A DNA stretch of 47,044 nt, from positions 1 to 47,044 of the forward strand of contig JAFVYP010000043.1 of the NCBI GenBank assembly GCA_017508555.1. Reading direction: 5' to 3'. This stretch comes from Lentisphaeria bacterium (GTDB lineage Bacteria; Verrucomicrobiota; Lentisphaeria; Victivallales; Victivallaceae). This document shows, piece by piece, positions 35,883-43,968 of the stretch (position 1 is its first letter; every line of letters begins with the position of its first letter). A model generated the notes under the pieces. The model was given only the letters and a program-made list of their open reading frames with translations. It was not told the DNA's origin and searched no databases. The translations under genes were made by a program, and so were the position numbers.

Positions 35883-36695
35883 ATGAAATTTTCAGTTTTA
35901 CTTTCCAGTTATTTCCGGGATGATCCGGAAGAGTTGTCTGCCGCTTTGCGCAGTATCTGGGACGATCAGACCGTCAAGCCTGCAGAAATCGTCATCGTCA
36001 AAGATGGCCCGTTGACGCCCGAACTGGATTCGGTTATCGGCGGCTTTGCAAAAACAGCTCCTGTCAAAATCGTTCCGCTGCCTGAAAACAGAGGTCTGGG
36101 GCTGGCTCTGGCGGAGGGCGTCATTTGTTGCACTTATGATTATATTGCCCGCATGGATGGAGATGATATCGCCCTTCCTGACCGTTTTGAAAAACAAACA
36201 GCTTTTATGGAACAAAATCCTGATATTGCCATTTGCGGCGGTACAATCCGGGAGTTTTCCGGTTCGCCGGAAAATATGACAGGTTTTCGCCGTCTGCCGC
36301 AGAAAGATGCAGATATCCGCAGATTTTGCAAATGGCGCTCGCCTTTTAATCACATGACTGTCATGTACCGCAAAGAGGCGGTGATCGGGGCCGGAAACTA
36401 CCAGCATTTTCTCTCTTACGAGGACTACTGGCTCTGGGCCAGGATCCTTCAAACGGGCAGGAAAGCGGCCAATCTGCCTGATGTACTGGTCAATGTCCGT
36501 GCCGGATGCGGTATGCTCAACCGCCGCAAAGGATGGCGTTTTTTCAAAGCGGAGATCTCTTTAGCGGAAAAATTGTATGCGATCGGTATCCTCAACTTCG
36601 CTGAAATGCTGCGGAACATGTTTTTGCGGGCCGCCGTCCGCCTGATGCCGGGATGGCTTCTCGGATGGGTTTACACCCGTTTCTGCCGGAAATGA
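35883..36695 (+). CDS. Family 2 glycosyltransferase
   Basis: The 270-residue protein has FSVLLSSYFRDDPEELSAALRSI at the N-terminus, IVIVKDGPLTPELD, LPENRGLGLALAEG and the DGDDIALPDRFEKQ metal motif near residue 92. This is the pattern of short GT2 enzymes in O-antigen clusters, including the WbbL- and AmsE-like groups. A C-terminal amphipathic end (MLRNMFLRAAVRLMPGWLLG) may lie against the membrane. It begins 27 bases after the GT4 gene. Base composition here returns to the GC-richer level of the rest of the window. Confidence 0.9.
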   Translation: MKFSVLLSSYFRDDPEELSAALRSIWDDQTVKPAEIVIVKDGPLTPELDSVIGGFAKTAPVKIVPLPENRGLGLALAEGVICCTYDYIARMDGDDIALPDRFEKQTAFMEQNPDIAICGGTIREFSGSPENMTGFRRLPQKDADIRRFCKWRSPFNHMTVMYRKEAVIGAGNYQHFLSYEDYWLWARILQTGRKAANLPDVLVNVRAGCGMLNRRKGWRFFKAEISLAEKLYAIGILNFAEMLRNMFLRAAVRLMPGWLLGWVYTRFCRK

Positions 36696-36717
36696 ATATC
36701 AAAAAAAAGGAAAAAAG

Positions 36718-37539
36718 ATGGATGTTGTTGATAAAAAAACAGATACGGGAATGTCAAATTCTGCCGGAATGGGGAAAGCCGTATGGGCAGCATTGGCGGG
36801 GATCCTGCTTTTGAGCTGCATTTTGATCTTGCTGCAGAGAACGATGGAGCCGCAAATGGGACGGGATTCCTGTTATTATCTGGTTCTGGTCGATCTCTGG
36901 CATACCGGCGGTTTTCAAAGTGTTGTGGATTTTTTGGGAGAATTCTGGTTTCCTCCCCTGCATCTTTTTCTGCTTGTTCTTCTTGCCCGGGCCGGTTTAT
37001 CTCCGGAAAGCGCGGCCCTGGTTATCGGTATGGGATGTGGTATGCTCATGCCGCTGGTTTCCTTTGCCATTGCGCGGGAATTGTTCCATGATAAACGGCT
37101 TGCTCTTGCGGCGGCCCTGCTGACTGCGGTCAATCCGTCGATCATCGGTATGGCAGTGCAGGCCCAACGGGATGTTCCTTATCTCTTCTGTGCCGGGTGG
37201 TGTATTTTTCTGCTTATTGCCGCTGTCCGCCGCCGTCAATGGTTCTGGTGGTGCGGTGCCGGAGGTGTTTTCGGCGTATCCATGCTGATCCGCTATGAAA
37301 CGGCTGAATTCCTGCCCTTGCTTGGCATTTATCTGATCGCTGTTCTGTGGAAAAAACAACAGAAATGGTATTCTGTCATCCGCGATTTGAGCCTCTTTGC
37401 TGCAAGCGCTCTGATTTCCATGATTTTGCTGCTTTGGTGTTCCGGAACGCTGGATTATATGAGTCGGGCTTATTACCGTTACTTTGAAGGACAGACCGGT
37501 GCTCTTTTCAGGCTTTATAAGAAAGGAGAGAGGAAATGA
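36718..37539 (+). CDS. GT39/ArnT-like membrane glycosyltransferase, N-terminal half (split gene)
   Basis: The 273-residue protein has about seven hydrophobic helices. The first loop has MEPQMGRDSCYYLVLVDLW, matching the loop with the catalytic Asp in GT39-type GT-C enzymes, and later VNPSIIGMAVQAQRDVPYLF and GVSMLIRYETAEFLPLL. It stops at about half of the usual family length. The following gene, in the -1 frame, encodes more membrane helices and a soluble C-terminus, so together they look like one enzyme cut in two. The last codons hold a strong ribosome binding site for that second part. Confidence 0.8.
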   Translation: MDVVDKKTDTGMSNSAGMGKAVWAALAGILLLSCILILLQRTMEPQMGRDSCYYLVLVDLWHTGGFQSVVDFLGEFWFPPLHLFLLVLLARAGLSPESAALVIGMGCGMLMPLVSFAIARELFHDKRLALAAALLTAVNPSIIGMAVQAQRDVPYLFCAGWCIFLLIAAVRRRQWFWWCGAGGVFGVSMLIRYETAEFLPLLGIYLIAVLWKKQQKWYSVIRDLSLFAASALISMILLLWCSGTLDYMSRAYYRYFEGQTGALFRLYKKGERK

Positions 37540-38306
37540 TGACCATATTGGAAGTTTTTTATAAAGATATCCCGGCGATCGTCTTTGAGCCTCTGGCTGT
37601 GCTGGGATGGTGCGGACTTGTTCTGGCGCTGATTTCTTTCCGCAAAGAACGGAGCGTTCTGTATTTGACAGTGACCTTTTCACTTGTCTTTATGATCCTC
37701 TGGCGGATGGTGATCCAGATTATTTCTGCACGTTATGCTCAGATCCTGATATTTCCGATGACTGCGGCCGCGGCATTTTTTATTTTTCAACTGGAACATC
37801 TCCGCAGGATTTTTCCGGCTGTGCCTGAAAAATATGTCAAATGTCTTCCTGTTTGTATTCTGGGGATCCTGACTGTTGTGTGCATCCTCAAAAACTTGAA
37901 TTATAACACTTATACCCCGGTGATGGATATTTCCCGTCTGGTCAGGGAAGATCGTGTTCCCGGTAAAGCCGTTATTTATACCATGGATCTGGACCGCCTC
38001 AGACAGATCGAATATTATTCAGGGAAAGAGGTGCATCATCTCAAACCTTTTCCGAAAAATTATGACCGGGTCCTGACGCCGGCGCTGTGTCGGCAGATCA
38101 TGGCTCAGGCTGCGGAAAACGATGCCGCAGAAACTGTTTATATCTTTGCCGTTTCTGCCGGAAAAAAAGCGCCCATTGCCGCAAAAGAGGTCGGTATGTC
38201 CGACGCGGCATGGCGATTGTTTGCTGAAAAGCCTTTCAACCGTAAGGGAAAAAGGGTTTTCAGAGTTTATAAGTGTTCTCTGAAAAATCCGGCCGTTTCT
38301 CAATAA
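37536..38306 (+). CDS. GT39/ArnT-like membrane glycosyltransferase, C-terminal half (split gene)
   Basis: The 256-residue protein has about four membrane helices (for example LAVLGWCGLVLALISF, LTVTFSLVFMILWRMVI, AQILIFPMTAAAAFFIF), then a soluble domain of about 120 residues beginning near PVMDISRLVREDRVPGK. The segment YAQILIFP recalls the helix of GT39 enzymes before their soluble domain. It starts in an ATGA overlap with the N-terminal half, with AAGGAGAGG just upstream, so it is translated on its own. The two halves together would make about 529 residues, the normal size for the family. It is the last gene of the cluster. Confidence 0.75.
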   Translation: MMTILEVFYKDIPAIVFEPLAVLGWCGLVLALISFRKERSVLYLTVTFSLVFMILWRMVIQIISARYAQILIFPMTAAAAFFIFQLEHLRRIFPAVPEKYVKCLPVCILGILTVVCILKNLNYNTYTPVMDISRLVREDRVPGKAVIYTMDLDRLRQIEYYSGKEVHHLKPFPKNYDRVLTPALCRQIMAQAAENDAAETVYIFAVSAGKKAPIAAKEVGMSDAAWRLFAEKPFNRKGKRVFRVYKCSLKNPAVSQ

Positions 38307-38313
38307 CCCTCCG

Positions 38314-38354
38314 TCGGGGGGAGGCACCTTTTCATGTGAAAAGGTATTTCCCCC
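38314..38354. terminator. Extended hairpin between convergent genes, probable bidirectional terminator
   Basis: ACCTTTTCA (38326-38334) pairs with TGAAAAGGT (38337-38345), and outside it a run of G (38316-38321) can pair with CCCCC (38350-38354). It fills the 61-base gap between the split glycosyltransferase and dsdA. The core is shared with the long palindrome at the window end, so it may belong to a repeat family. Confidence 0.6.
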
Positions 38355-38367
38355 TTCCGCAGGAAGA

Positions 38368-39591
38368 TCATTCCGGCAGATAACGTCCGCCGGTTGTCCA
38401 TAAAATATGGGTCACACGGGCGGGATCGATCTTCCGGAGACGGCAGAAATCGCCGGAAAGAACCATTTCAGGACCGGCAAAGCCTGCGGCGGCAGAGGGT
38501 TCGATCTTCAGATTTTCCAGCGTTTTGGCCTGCTGCCTGAATTGCTCCATGCGCTCATCGGTCAGGGTGATGCATCCGGCCAGCAGATTCTTCATCAGTT
38601 TGCCCACGAAAGAGGAGGGACGGGCTACGGCAAGGCCGTCGGCAATGGTCTTGTTGGTGAGTCCGATATCATAGACGCTGATGGCGTCGTTTTTACCGGT
38701 TGCCAGTCCCAGAGCCATGCAGGGAACATCCACAGGTTCCGCGAAAAAGCAGTGGACGGCCTCTTTGAAAATCATTTTCAAGCCAAAACAGATCCCGCCG
38801 GGAGCGCCGCCGACACCGCAGGGCAGATAGACGAAAAGCGGATTGTCTTTATCCGGAAAGATCTGCCGCAGTCTCAGCTGATCCCGCAGTCTCAGCGCCG
38901 CAACGGAGTAGCCCAGAAACAGCTCCATGGAGTTTTCGTCATCGACAAAATAAGAGAAGGGATCCATTTGTGACTCTTTCCGTCCCTGTGCGACGGCTGC
39001 GGAATAGTCTCCTGCGTGTTCGATCACTTCGACGCCCCGGGAGCGCAGCAGCTGTTTTTTCCACTCTTTGGCCTCGCAGGACATGTGGACCTTGGCTTTG
39101 AATCCCAACGCGGCGGCGATGGTTCCGATGCTCAAACCCAGGTTGCCCGTACTGCCGACGGAAACGGTATAACGTCCCAGCAGTTCCCTGATGGCGGGGG
39201 TATTGATCTTGCGGTAGTTTTCTCCGCAGGAGAGGACCCCCGCTTTCAGACAGACCTCTTCGGCAAAGCACAGCACGTTGTAGATCCCGCCCCGGGCCTT
39301 GACGGAACCGGCCACCGGCAGGTCATGGTCGGCTTTGAGCAGAAGTTTGCCGCCGGGCAGAAGTTCTTTGCCCAGACGGGGGATATCCAGCAGACGGGAT
39401 TCGATCACGCCGAACTGTTCGGCCGCTTCTTCAAAAAGCTCCGCCAGAAGCGGGGCAAAGCGGAACAGACGGGCTTCGGCATCCAGAATGTCTCCAAGAC
39501 CGCAGGGAAGGGCTTCTCCCGGCTGTTCATAGTCAGGATTCAGCCAGCAGAGCGCCTGACGCTGACGCATTTTTTCAAGAAAAGTATCCAT
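38368..39591 (-). CDS. dsdA: D-serine dehydratase (D-serine ammonia-lyase)
   Basis: PLP enzyme that turns D-serine into pyruvate and ammonia, removing a toxic D-amino acid. The 407-residue product matches the DsdA pattern: LLKADHDLPVAGSVKARGGIY with the PLP lysine at K98, VGSTGNLGLSIG (the phosphate-binding loop), KVHMSCEAKEWKK, VDDENSMELFLGYSVAALRL, LFVYLPCGVGGAPGGICFG and DIGLTNKTIADGLAV. It is about 35 residues shorter than the enterobacterial enzyme, mainly at the two ends. The ATG at 39591 has AGAGG about 7 bases upstream. It has its own promoter and no dsdX or dsdC neighbour. Confidence 0.94.
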   Translation of the reverse strand: MDTFLEKMRQRQALCWLNPDYEQPGEALPCGLGDILDAEARLFRFAPLLAELFEEAAEQFGVIESRLLDIPRLGKELLPGGKLLLKADHDLPVAGSVKARGGIYNVLCFAEEVCLKAGVLSCGENYRKINTPAIRELLGRYTVSVGSTGNLGLSIGTIAAALGFKAKVHMSCEAKEWKKQLLRSRGVEVIEHAGDYSAAVAQGRKESQMDPFSYFVDDENSMELFLGYSVAALRLRDQLRLRQIFPDKDNPLFVYLPCGVGGAPGGICFGLKMIFKEAVHCFFAEPVDVPCMALGLATGKNDAISVYDIGLTNKTIADGLAVARPSSFVGKLMKNLLAGCITLTDERMEQFRQQAKTLENLKIEPSAAAGFAGPEMVLSGDFCRLRKIDPARVTHILWTTGGRYLPE

Positions 39592-39624
39592 ATCGTTTCC
39601 TCTTTAAGGGGGGTACTTGTATTA

Positions 39625-39653
39625 AATATACTCTTCCAGGATGGAACAGACAA
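39625..39653 (-). promoter_or_regulatory. Sigma70-type promoter of dsdA
   Basis: On the minus strand, TTGTCT (39653-39648), a 17-base spacer and TATATT (39630-39625). The predicted start near 39618 leaves a short leader of about 27 bases before the dsdA ATG. Confidence 0.68.
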
Positions 39654-39714
39654 GTTTTTTTTAGCTGTGTGTGAAAAAAAATCATGTTTTCGGAAAAGGG
39701 CGGGGGTGTTGCTG

Positions 39715-39743
39715 TTGCCAAAAGAGATATGTTGTGTTATATT
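39715..39743 (+). promoter_or_regulatory. Sigma70-type promoter of pyrH-lpxA
   Basis: TTGCCA (39715-39720), a 17-base spacer and TATATT (39738-39743). The predicted start is near 39750, about 64 bases before the pyrH ATG. It lies back to back with the dsdA promoter in a 222-base intergenic gap. Confidence 0.72.
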
Positions 39744-39813
39744 GTGAAAAGACAAGGTGCGTGTGCCTTGGATGCAGAAATGATATGCCAACTTTGATAT
39801 ACGGGGGTAAAAA

Positions 39814-40530
39814 ATGGGACAGTTCCGGTTCAACCGCGTTTTGCTCAAACTCAGCGGAGAGGCCTTGAAGGGCGATCTTGAGCATGGTTACAAGTCAGAA
39901 GCGATCAACGTGATCGTCAACCGCATCCGCAAAGTGCTGGATCAGGGCGTTGAAGTTGCACTGGTCGTGGGCGCGGGCAACCTGTGGCGCGGCCTTGCCG
40001 GCAGCAGCGGCGGCATGGACCGGGTCAAGGCAGACCACATGGGGATGCTGGCGACCATGATGAACGCCATTGCCCTTCAGGAACATTTCCGCATGGCTGG
40101 TGTCTCCTGCATCGTCCAGAGTGCTTTCGGCGTGGACGGCATGCTGCCCCGTTACAGTGCGGAAAATGCCCGTCAGGCGCTTTCTTCCGGCAAACTGGTC
40201 ATTTTTGCCGGCGGAACGGGCAATCCTTATTTCACCACCGATACAGCTTCTGCGCTGCGGGCCATTGAGACGGAGTGTGATGCTGTTCTCAAAGCGACGA
40301 AGGTTGACGGGATCTATTCCGATGATCCCAAAAAGAATCCAGATGCCGTCCGTTTTGATGAGCTTTCTTTCGATAAGGCTCTGGAACTGGATCTCAAGGT
40401 GATGGATGCCGCGGCCTTTTCTCTCTGCCGGGATAACGGCCTGCCCATCATCGTGTTCGACTTTGCCGAACCCGGCGCGCTGGAAGGCGTCCTTGCCGGA
40501 GACACCTCCTTTGGGACGATCGTCTCCTGA
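39814..40530 (+). CDS. pyrH: Uridylate kinase
   Basis: Phosphorylates UMP to UDP with ATP in pyrimidine nucleotide synthesis; the bacterial enzyme is a regulated hexamer. The 238-residue product has the amino-acid-kinase fold signature RVLLKLSGEAL at the start, LVVGAGNLWRG, DHMGMLATMMNAIAL, the FAGGTGNPYFTTDTASALRA substrate loop and KATKVDGIYSDDPKKNP. All are standard for PyrH and the length is normal. It is followed 23 bases later by lpxA rather than by frr or tsf, an unusual neighbour. Confidence 0.97.
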   Translation: MGQFRFNRVLLKLSGEALKGDLEHGYKSEAINVIVNRIRKVLDQGVEVALVVGAGNLWRGLAGSSGGMDRVKADHMGMLATMMNAIALQEHFRMAGVSCIVQSAFGVDGMLPRYSAENARQALSSGKLVIFAGGTGNPYFTTDTASALRAIETECDAVLKATKVDGIYSDDPKKNPDAVRFDELSFDKALELDLKVMDAAAFSLCRDNGLPIIVFDFAEPGALEGVLAGDTSFGTIVS

Positions 40531-40553
40531 AGCCGGATCGGGGAGTATCAGAT

Positions 40554-41375
40554 ATGGCCATACATCCCACCGCTGTCATCGCGCCCGGCGTCAAACTGGG
40601 TAAAGACGTGCATGTCGGTCCCTACGCGGTCATCGAACCGGATTGTGTTCTGGGGGACAACTGCTGGATCGACGCTCATGTCAAGATCGGCCGCTGGACG
40701 ACTGTCGGCGCCCGCACCCGGATCTATTTCGGCGCTCTTGTGGGAGATGATCCCCAGGATCACCGTTTCAAAGAGGGTACTTATGCGCCGACAGTCATCG
40801 GCTGCGATACCACGATCCGGGAATATGTGACGATCCACCGTTCGCCTTTTGAGGGAAAAGTGACCTCTGTGGGAGACGGTACGCTGCTGATGGCTTTTGT
40901 CCATGTGGGACATGACGGCCGTATCGGCAACAGGGTCACGGCGGCCAACCATACGGCTTTTTCCGGACATGTGATCGTGGAGGACGGTGCTGTGATCTCC
41001 GGACACGTTCTGGTGCATCAGTTCTGCCGCATCGGCGCCCTGGCCATGATCGGTGCCCGGACGATCATCCGGCAGGATATCCCTCCCTACTGCATGCTGG
41101 CTGAAAATGAGTGCGTCTGCGGGCCTAATGTTGTGGGATTGCGGCGGGCCGGATTCGATAACGCCCGGCGGTTTGCCATCCGCAAAGCGGTCAAGACCTT
41201 CTTTTTCAGAGGACTCAATGCCGCCAACGCCATTGAGGAGATCCTCTCTGAAAATCCCGGCAACGGAGATATTGAGCATTTTGCGGCGTTTATCCGCGCC
41301 ACAGAACGGGGCATCATGCCCGGAGATCCGAAACTCAAAGCCATCGGCTCTGCCGATAATGAGGAAGAAGAATGA
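40554..41375 (+). CDS. lpxA: UDP-N-acetylglucosamine O-acyltransferase LpxA
   Basis: First enzyme of lipid A synthesis; it moves a 3-hydroxyacyl chain from acyl carrier protein to UDP-GlcNAc. The 273-residue product has a left-handed beta-helix of hexapeptide repeats (IHPTAVIAPGVKLGKDVHVG, then VGDDPQDHRFKEG), the catalytic His in FVHVGHDGRIGNR (H120, equal to H125 of Escherichia coli) and VLVHQFCRIGALAMIGA. It ends in a helical C-terminus with GLRRAGFD. This shows that the organism makes lipid A, the acceptor for the arn-encoded modification. The stop overlaps the next gene by four bases. lpxC, fabZ and lpxD are not in the window. Confidence 0.96.
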   Translation: MAIHPTAVIAPGVKLGKDVHVGPYAVIEPDCVLGDNCWIDAHVKIGRWTTVGARTRIYFGALVGDDPQDHRFKEGTYAPTVIGCDTTIREYVTIHRSPFEGKVTSVGDGTLLMAFVHVGHDGRIGNRVTAANHTAFSGHVIVEDGAVISGHVLVHQFCRIGALAMIGARTIIRQDIPPYCMLAENECVCGPNVVGLRRAGFDNARRFAIRKAVKTFFFRGLNAANAIEEILSENPGNGDIEHFAAFIRATERGIMPGDPKLKAIGSADNEEEE

Positions 41376-42574
41376 AAAAAGTTCCTGTTTTACTGTTTTT
41401 GACCGGCTTGTTTTGCTGGAACTTTCTGACCGGCTGTGTTTCTCCGGAAAGTGTGCTGGGGAACAGTGAACGTATAGACGGTCCTGTCATCATCGGCGCT
41501 CTTCTGCCCATGACGGGCAGGGACAAAGAGTCCGGAGACCGGATGCTTGCAGGACTGCGTTTTGCTGAATATGAACTCAACAACCGCCGGGGGATCGGCG
41601 GCAGACGGATCAAACTGGTTCCCTACGATACCGGCAGCACCGGAGCCGGGGCCGCCGCCGCTTTTGAGGCCGCTGCCGGAGACGGCGCTTCCGGTATGAT
41701 CGCCGGATACTCCACTGCGGAAGCTGAGGCTGTGGCGCCTCTGGCTGTCCGGCACAGGATCCCTTCTGTTTTTCCCATGGCGACCACGGATGCCATCGGT
41801 CCTCACCCCTGTCTGGTGCGCTGCGCTTATACGGACCGGCAGCAGGGGGAGGGGCTGGCCGCTTATTTGTGGTACTGGCGGCAGCTGATCCGTATCAGCG
41901 TTCTTATGGATGCTGATCCGGAGGCCGCCTACGAGCGGAATACGGCCCGGGCCGCCGCCGAAGCTTTCCGGGATCTGGGCGGTGTCATTACGGCCGCGCC
42001 CCGTTACACGGGGGAGAATTTTGAAAAGGCTCTTGGAGAAGCGTTGATAACCGGACCCCAGGCGATCGTTGTTTCCGCCCGGGGTGCCAGAGCCGCCCGG
42101 ATGATCCGGGCCCTGCGTGAAAAAGGGTACGCCGGCGCGATCTGCGGGCTGGATGCCTGGGATACTCCGGCATTTTTCCGTGAGCTGGATAAAATGGATG
42201 ATCCCGGAGACTGTATTTACGTCTCTTTTTTCACCCCTCAGAGCAAGACAGAGGAATTCAAGGATTTTCAAGCCGGATTCCGTCAGAAATATTTCCACGA
42301 TCCCGGCAGTTGTGAGACCATGAGCTACGATGCGCTCAAGCTGCTGGCGATGGGGCTGAGTCAGGCCCGGACGCTGGATGATTTTACGGAAAACTGGCTG
42401 GCCATCCGCAATCATTTCGGCGCGGCGGCCACCTACACCATGCTGCCCCGCAGCGGTATCGACAGAACGCTTTTTATCAATGCTGTCGATCCCAAACACG
42501 CTGACGGCAGAGGCACTTCCGGACGTCTTATCCGCAGTTTCATGCACTCCAAACTGGCCAGTTACCGCTATTGA
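41372..42574 (+). CDS. Leu/Ile/Val-type ABC transporter substrate-binding lipoprotein (orphan)
   Basis: The 400-residue protein begins with a lipoprotein signal peptide ending in the lipobox LTGC (Cys22), so it is anchored in the membrane. The mature part has the periplasmic-binding fold type I: IIGALLPMTGRDKESGDRMLAGLRFAEYELN, GIGGRRIKLVPYDT, then IAGYSTAEAEAVAPLA and PSVFPMATTD, as in LivJ-like proteins. No permease or ATPase gene is near, so it may be a sensor or serve transporters encoded elsewhere. It starts in an ATGA overlap with lpxA. Its stop touches the stop codon of the convergent lacI-type gene with no space between them. Confidence 0.85.
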   Translation: MKKVPVLLFLTGLFCWNFLTGCVSPESVLGNSERIDGPVIIGALLPMTGRDKESGDRMLAGLRFAEYELNNRRGIGGRRIKLVPYDTGSTGAGAAAAFEAAAGDGASGMIAGYSTAEAEAVAPLAVRHRIPSVFPMATTDAIGPHPCLVRCAYTDRQQGEGLAAYLWYWRQLIRISVLMDADPEAAYERNTARAAAEAFRDLGGVITAAPRYTGENFEKALGEALITGPQAIVVSARGARAARMIRALREKGYAGAICGLDAWDTPAFFRELDKMDDPGDCIYVSFFTPQSKTEEFKDFQAGFRQKYFHDPGSCETMSYDALKLLAMGLSQARTLDDFTENWLAIRNHFGAAATYTMLPRSGIDRTLFINAVDPKHADGRGTSGRLIRSFMHSKLASYRY

Positions 42575-43681
42575 TTACTTCCAGGGGAGCGGCGTTTGAT
42601 TCGGCGGAACAAATCCCGCCAGTTCTCCGGCGTAAACAGGATCGCTCTGGTCATAGGTCAGGCCCAGATGCTCCACCATGGGCAGAACAGGCTCGTGGGG
42701 CAGCGGACAGCCGCAGCTGGGACCCGGACGGAAAACGGGCATGAGATACTCCGTCATCCGGGCGGGAGCTTTGCCGCTGATGCGTTCCAGCATGATCTCC
42801 ACGCTTCTTCTGCCCAGCAGTTCAAAGGGCTGGACGACTGTGGCCAGAGGAACGCCGGCAAATTCTCCGAAATTCAGGCCGTCAAAGCCGGTGACAGCTA
42901 TATCCTCCGGAACGCGGATGCCCCGCCTTGTCAGATAGGAGATCAATCTGCCGGCCACATAATCATTGGCGCAGCAGAACGCGGTGAGGCCTTTAGCCAT
43001 AACAAGGTGTTTCAGCTTTTTTTCACATTCTGTGACGGCGCTGATATCCACATAATTTTCTTCATCGAAAAGCAGACCTTCATCGGCCATGCCCAGTCTG
43101 ACGCCTTCGAGTTTTTCCGCACTGCTCAGACAGAACTGAGTCCCGTTGGTCACATAACCGATCTTTCTGTGGCCGTGACAGCGGATCAGGTGGCGGACGG
43201 CATTGCGGCAGCCGGAACATTTATCCACAGAGATCTCGCTTTTTGGCATGGACCCAACGGCCAGGACAGGACAGCTGTTGTTGCAGTGGGGGACGATGTT
43301 GTAGCAATCCAGCAGGATCACGCCCTCCACGCCCCGGCTTATGAGAGAATTGATGGCTTCGCAGTTGGTCCTGTCGTCATCCTGAATGTAAAAATAGACC
43401 TGATAATCTCTTTTTTGCAGATGTCTTGCCACGGTGGCCGCAAGATCCGGGAAACCGCCGGGGGAGACTGCCGGCTGGATGACGCCGATGGCATGGGAGC
43501 GTTTTCCCCGGAGACATCCTGCTGAAAAATTGACCACATAGCCCATCTTTTCAGCTGTTTCGCGCACCTCCTGCGCCCGGGCTTCGGTGACGCGGCCGTG
43601 GTATTTGTTGTTCAGCACCAGGGAGACGGTTTGAAGTGAGCATCCCAGCTGCTGGGCGATGTCTTTCAATCTTGTCCGCAT
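42575..43681 (-). CDS. LacI-family transcriptional regulator
   Basis: The 368-residue protein has the LacI-type helix-turn-helix at its N-terminus (residues 5-25, LKDIAQQLGCSLQTVSLVLNN), the hinge region and a periplasmic-binding-like effector domain with SHAIGVIQPA, VEGVILLDCYN, GHRKIGYVTNG and the C-terminal AVTGFDGLNFGEFAGVPLATVVQP. It carries more cysteines than usual (for example KCSGC near residue 180). ATG at 43681 was chosen since AGAGG lies 6 bases upstream and the HTH then starts at residue 5. It is divergent from the amino-sugar genes at 43969, which are its likely target. The effector may be an amino-sugar phosphate. Confidence 0.92.
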   Translation of the reverse strand: MRTRLKDIAQQLGCSLQTVSLVLNNKYHGRVTEARAQEVRETAEKMGYVVNFSAGCLRGKRSHAIGVIQPAVSPGGFPDLAATVARHLQKRDYQVYFYIQDDDRTNCEAINSLISRGVEGVILLDCYNIVPHCNNSCPVLAVGSMPKSEISVDKCSGCRNAVRHLIRCHGHRKIGYVTNGTQFCLSSAEKLEGVRLGMADEGLLFDEENYVDISAVTECEKKLKHLVMAKGLTAFCCANDYVAGRLISYLTRRGIRVPEDIAVTGFDGLNFGEFAGVPLATVVQPFELLGRRSVEIMLERISGKAPARMTEYLMPVFRPGPSCGCPLPHEPVLPMVEHLGLTYDQSDPVYAGELAGFVPPNQTPLPWK

Positions 43682-43706
43682 AAAAACCTCTTTTCTTTCA
43701 GGAGAT

Positions 43707-43735
43707 AATATAACTGTACGGCTGAATTTTTTCAA
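43707..43735 (-). promoter_or_regulatory. Sigma70-type promoter of the lacI-type gene
   Basis: On the minus strand, TTGAAA (43735-43730), a 17-base spacer and TATATT (43712-43707). The start near 43700 gives a leader of about 20 bases. Confidence 0.7.
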
Positions 43736-43856
43736 GCAGGACTCCGGCCGGGAGAGTGTATTATACATCTCCTGCTGCTCTCTGTTCTGCTGTATTCAGA
43801 GCCGTGCAGACTGCCTGAGCAAACCTTTTTTGGCGATAAATTCTGTAAAAAATCGG

Positions 43857-43872
43857 GTTTTTTGCAAAAAAC
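43857..43872. promoter_or_regulatory. 16-bp perfect palindrome, candidate operator
   Basis: GTTTTTTGCAAAAAAC is its own reverse complement, centred on GC. It lies 25 bases upstream of the TATAAT box of the amino-sugar genes, in the gap shared with the lacI-type gene. LacI-family operators are palindromes of about this length, but A/T runs make chance palindromes more likely here. Confidence 0.4.
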
Positions 43873-43896
43873 TGTGGAAAAAAAAACTTCCTGTGA

Positions 43897-43902
43897 TATA
43901 AT
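43897..43902 (+). promoter_or_regulatory. -10 box of the amino-sugar genes
   Basis: TATAAT at 43897-43902 has no good -35 partner (GTGGAA at the 17-base position). The predicted start near 43909 leaves a leader of about 60 bases. A weak -35 would fit a promoter that needs an activator or is under tight control. Confidence 0.5.
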
Positions 43903-43919
43903 ATATCATTGTCAAATAG

Positions 43920-43932
43920 TCTCTTTAAGAGA
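43920..43932. promoter_or_regulatory. 13-bp inverted repeat in the 5' leader, candidate operator
   Basis: TCTCTTTAAGAGA has 6-base arms around a central T. It lies about 12 bases after the predicted transcription start of the amino-sugar genes, where a bound repressor would block elongation. Confidence 0.35.
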
Positions 43933-43968
43933 AAAAAATAAACCTTTAATAATTTATCGGAGGTAAAA

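Noticed and set aside
37525-37545. Programmed -1 frameshift joining the two GT39 halves
   Set aside because: There is no slippery heptamer at the junction. A strong ribosome binding site and an ATGA overlap explain it by ordinary coupled starts.
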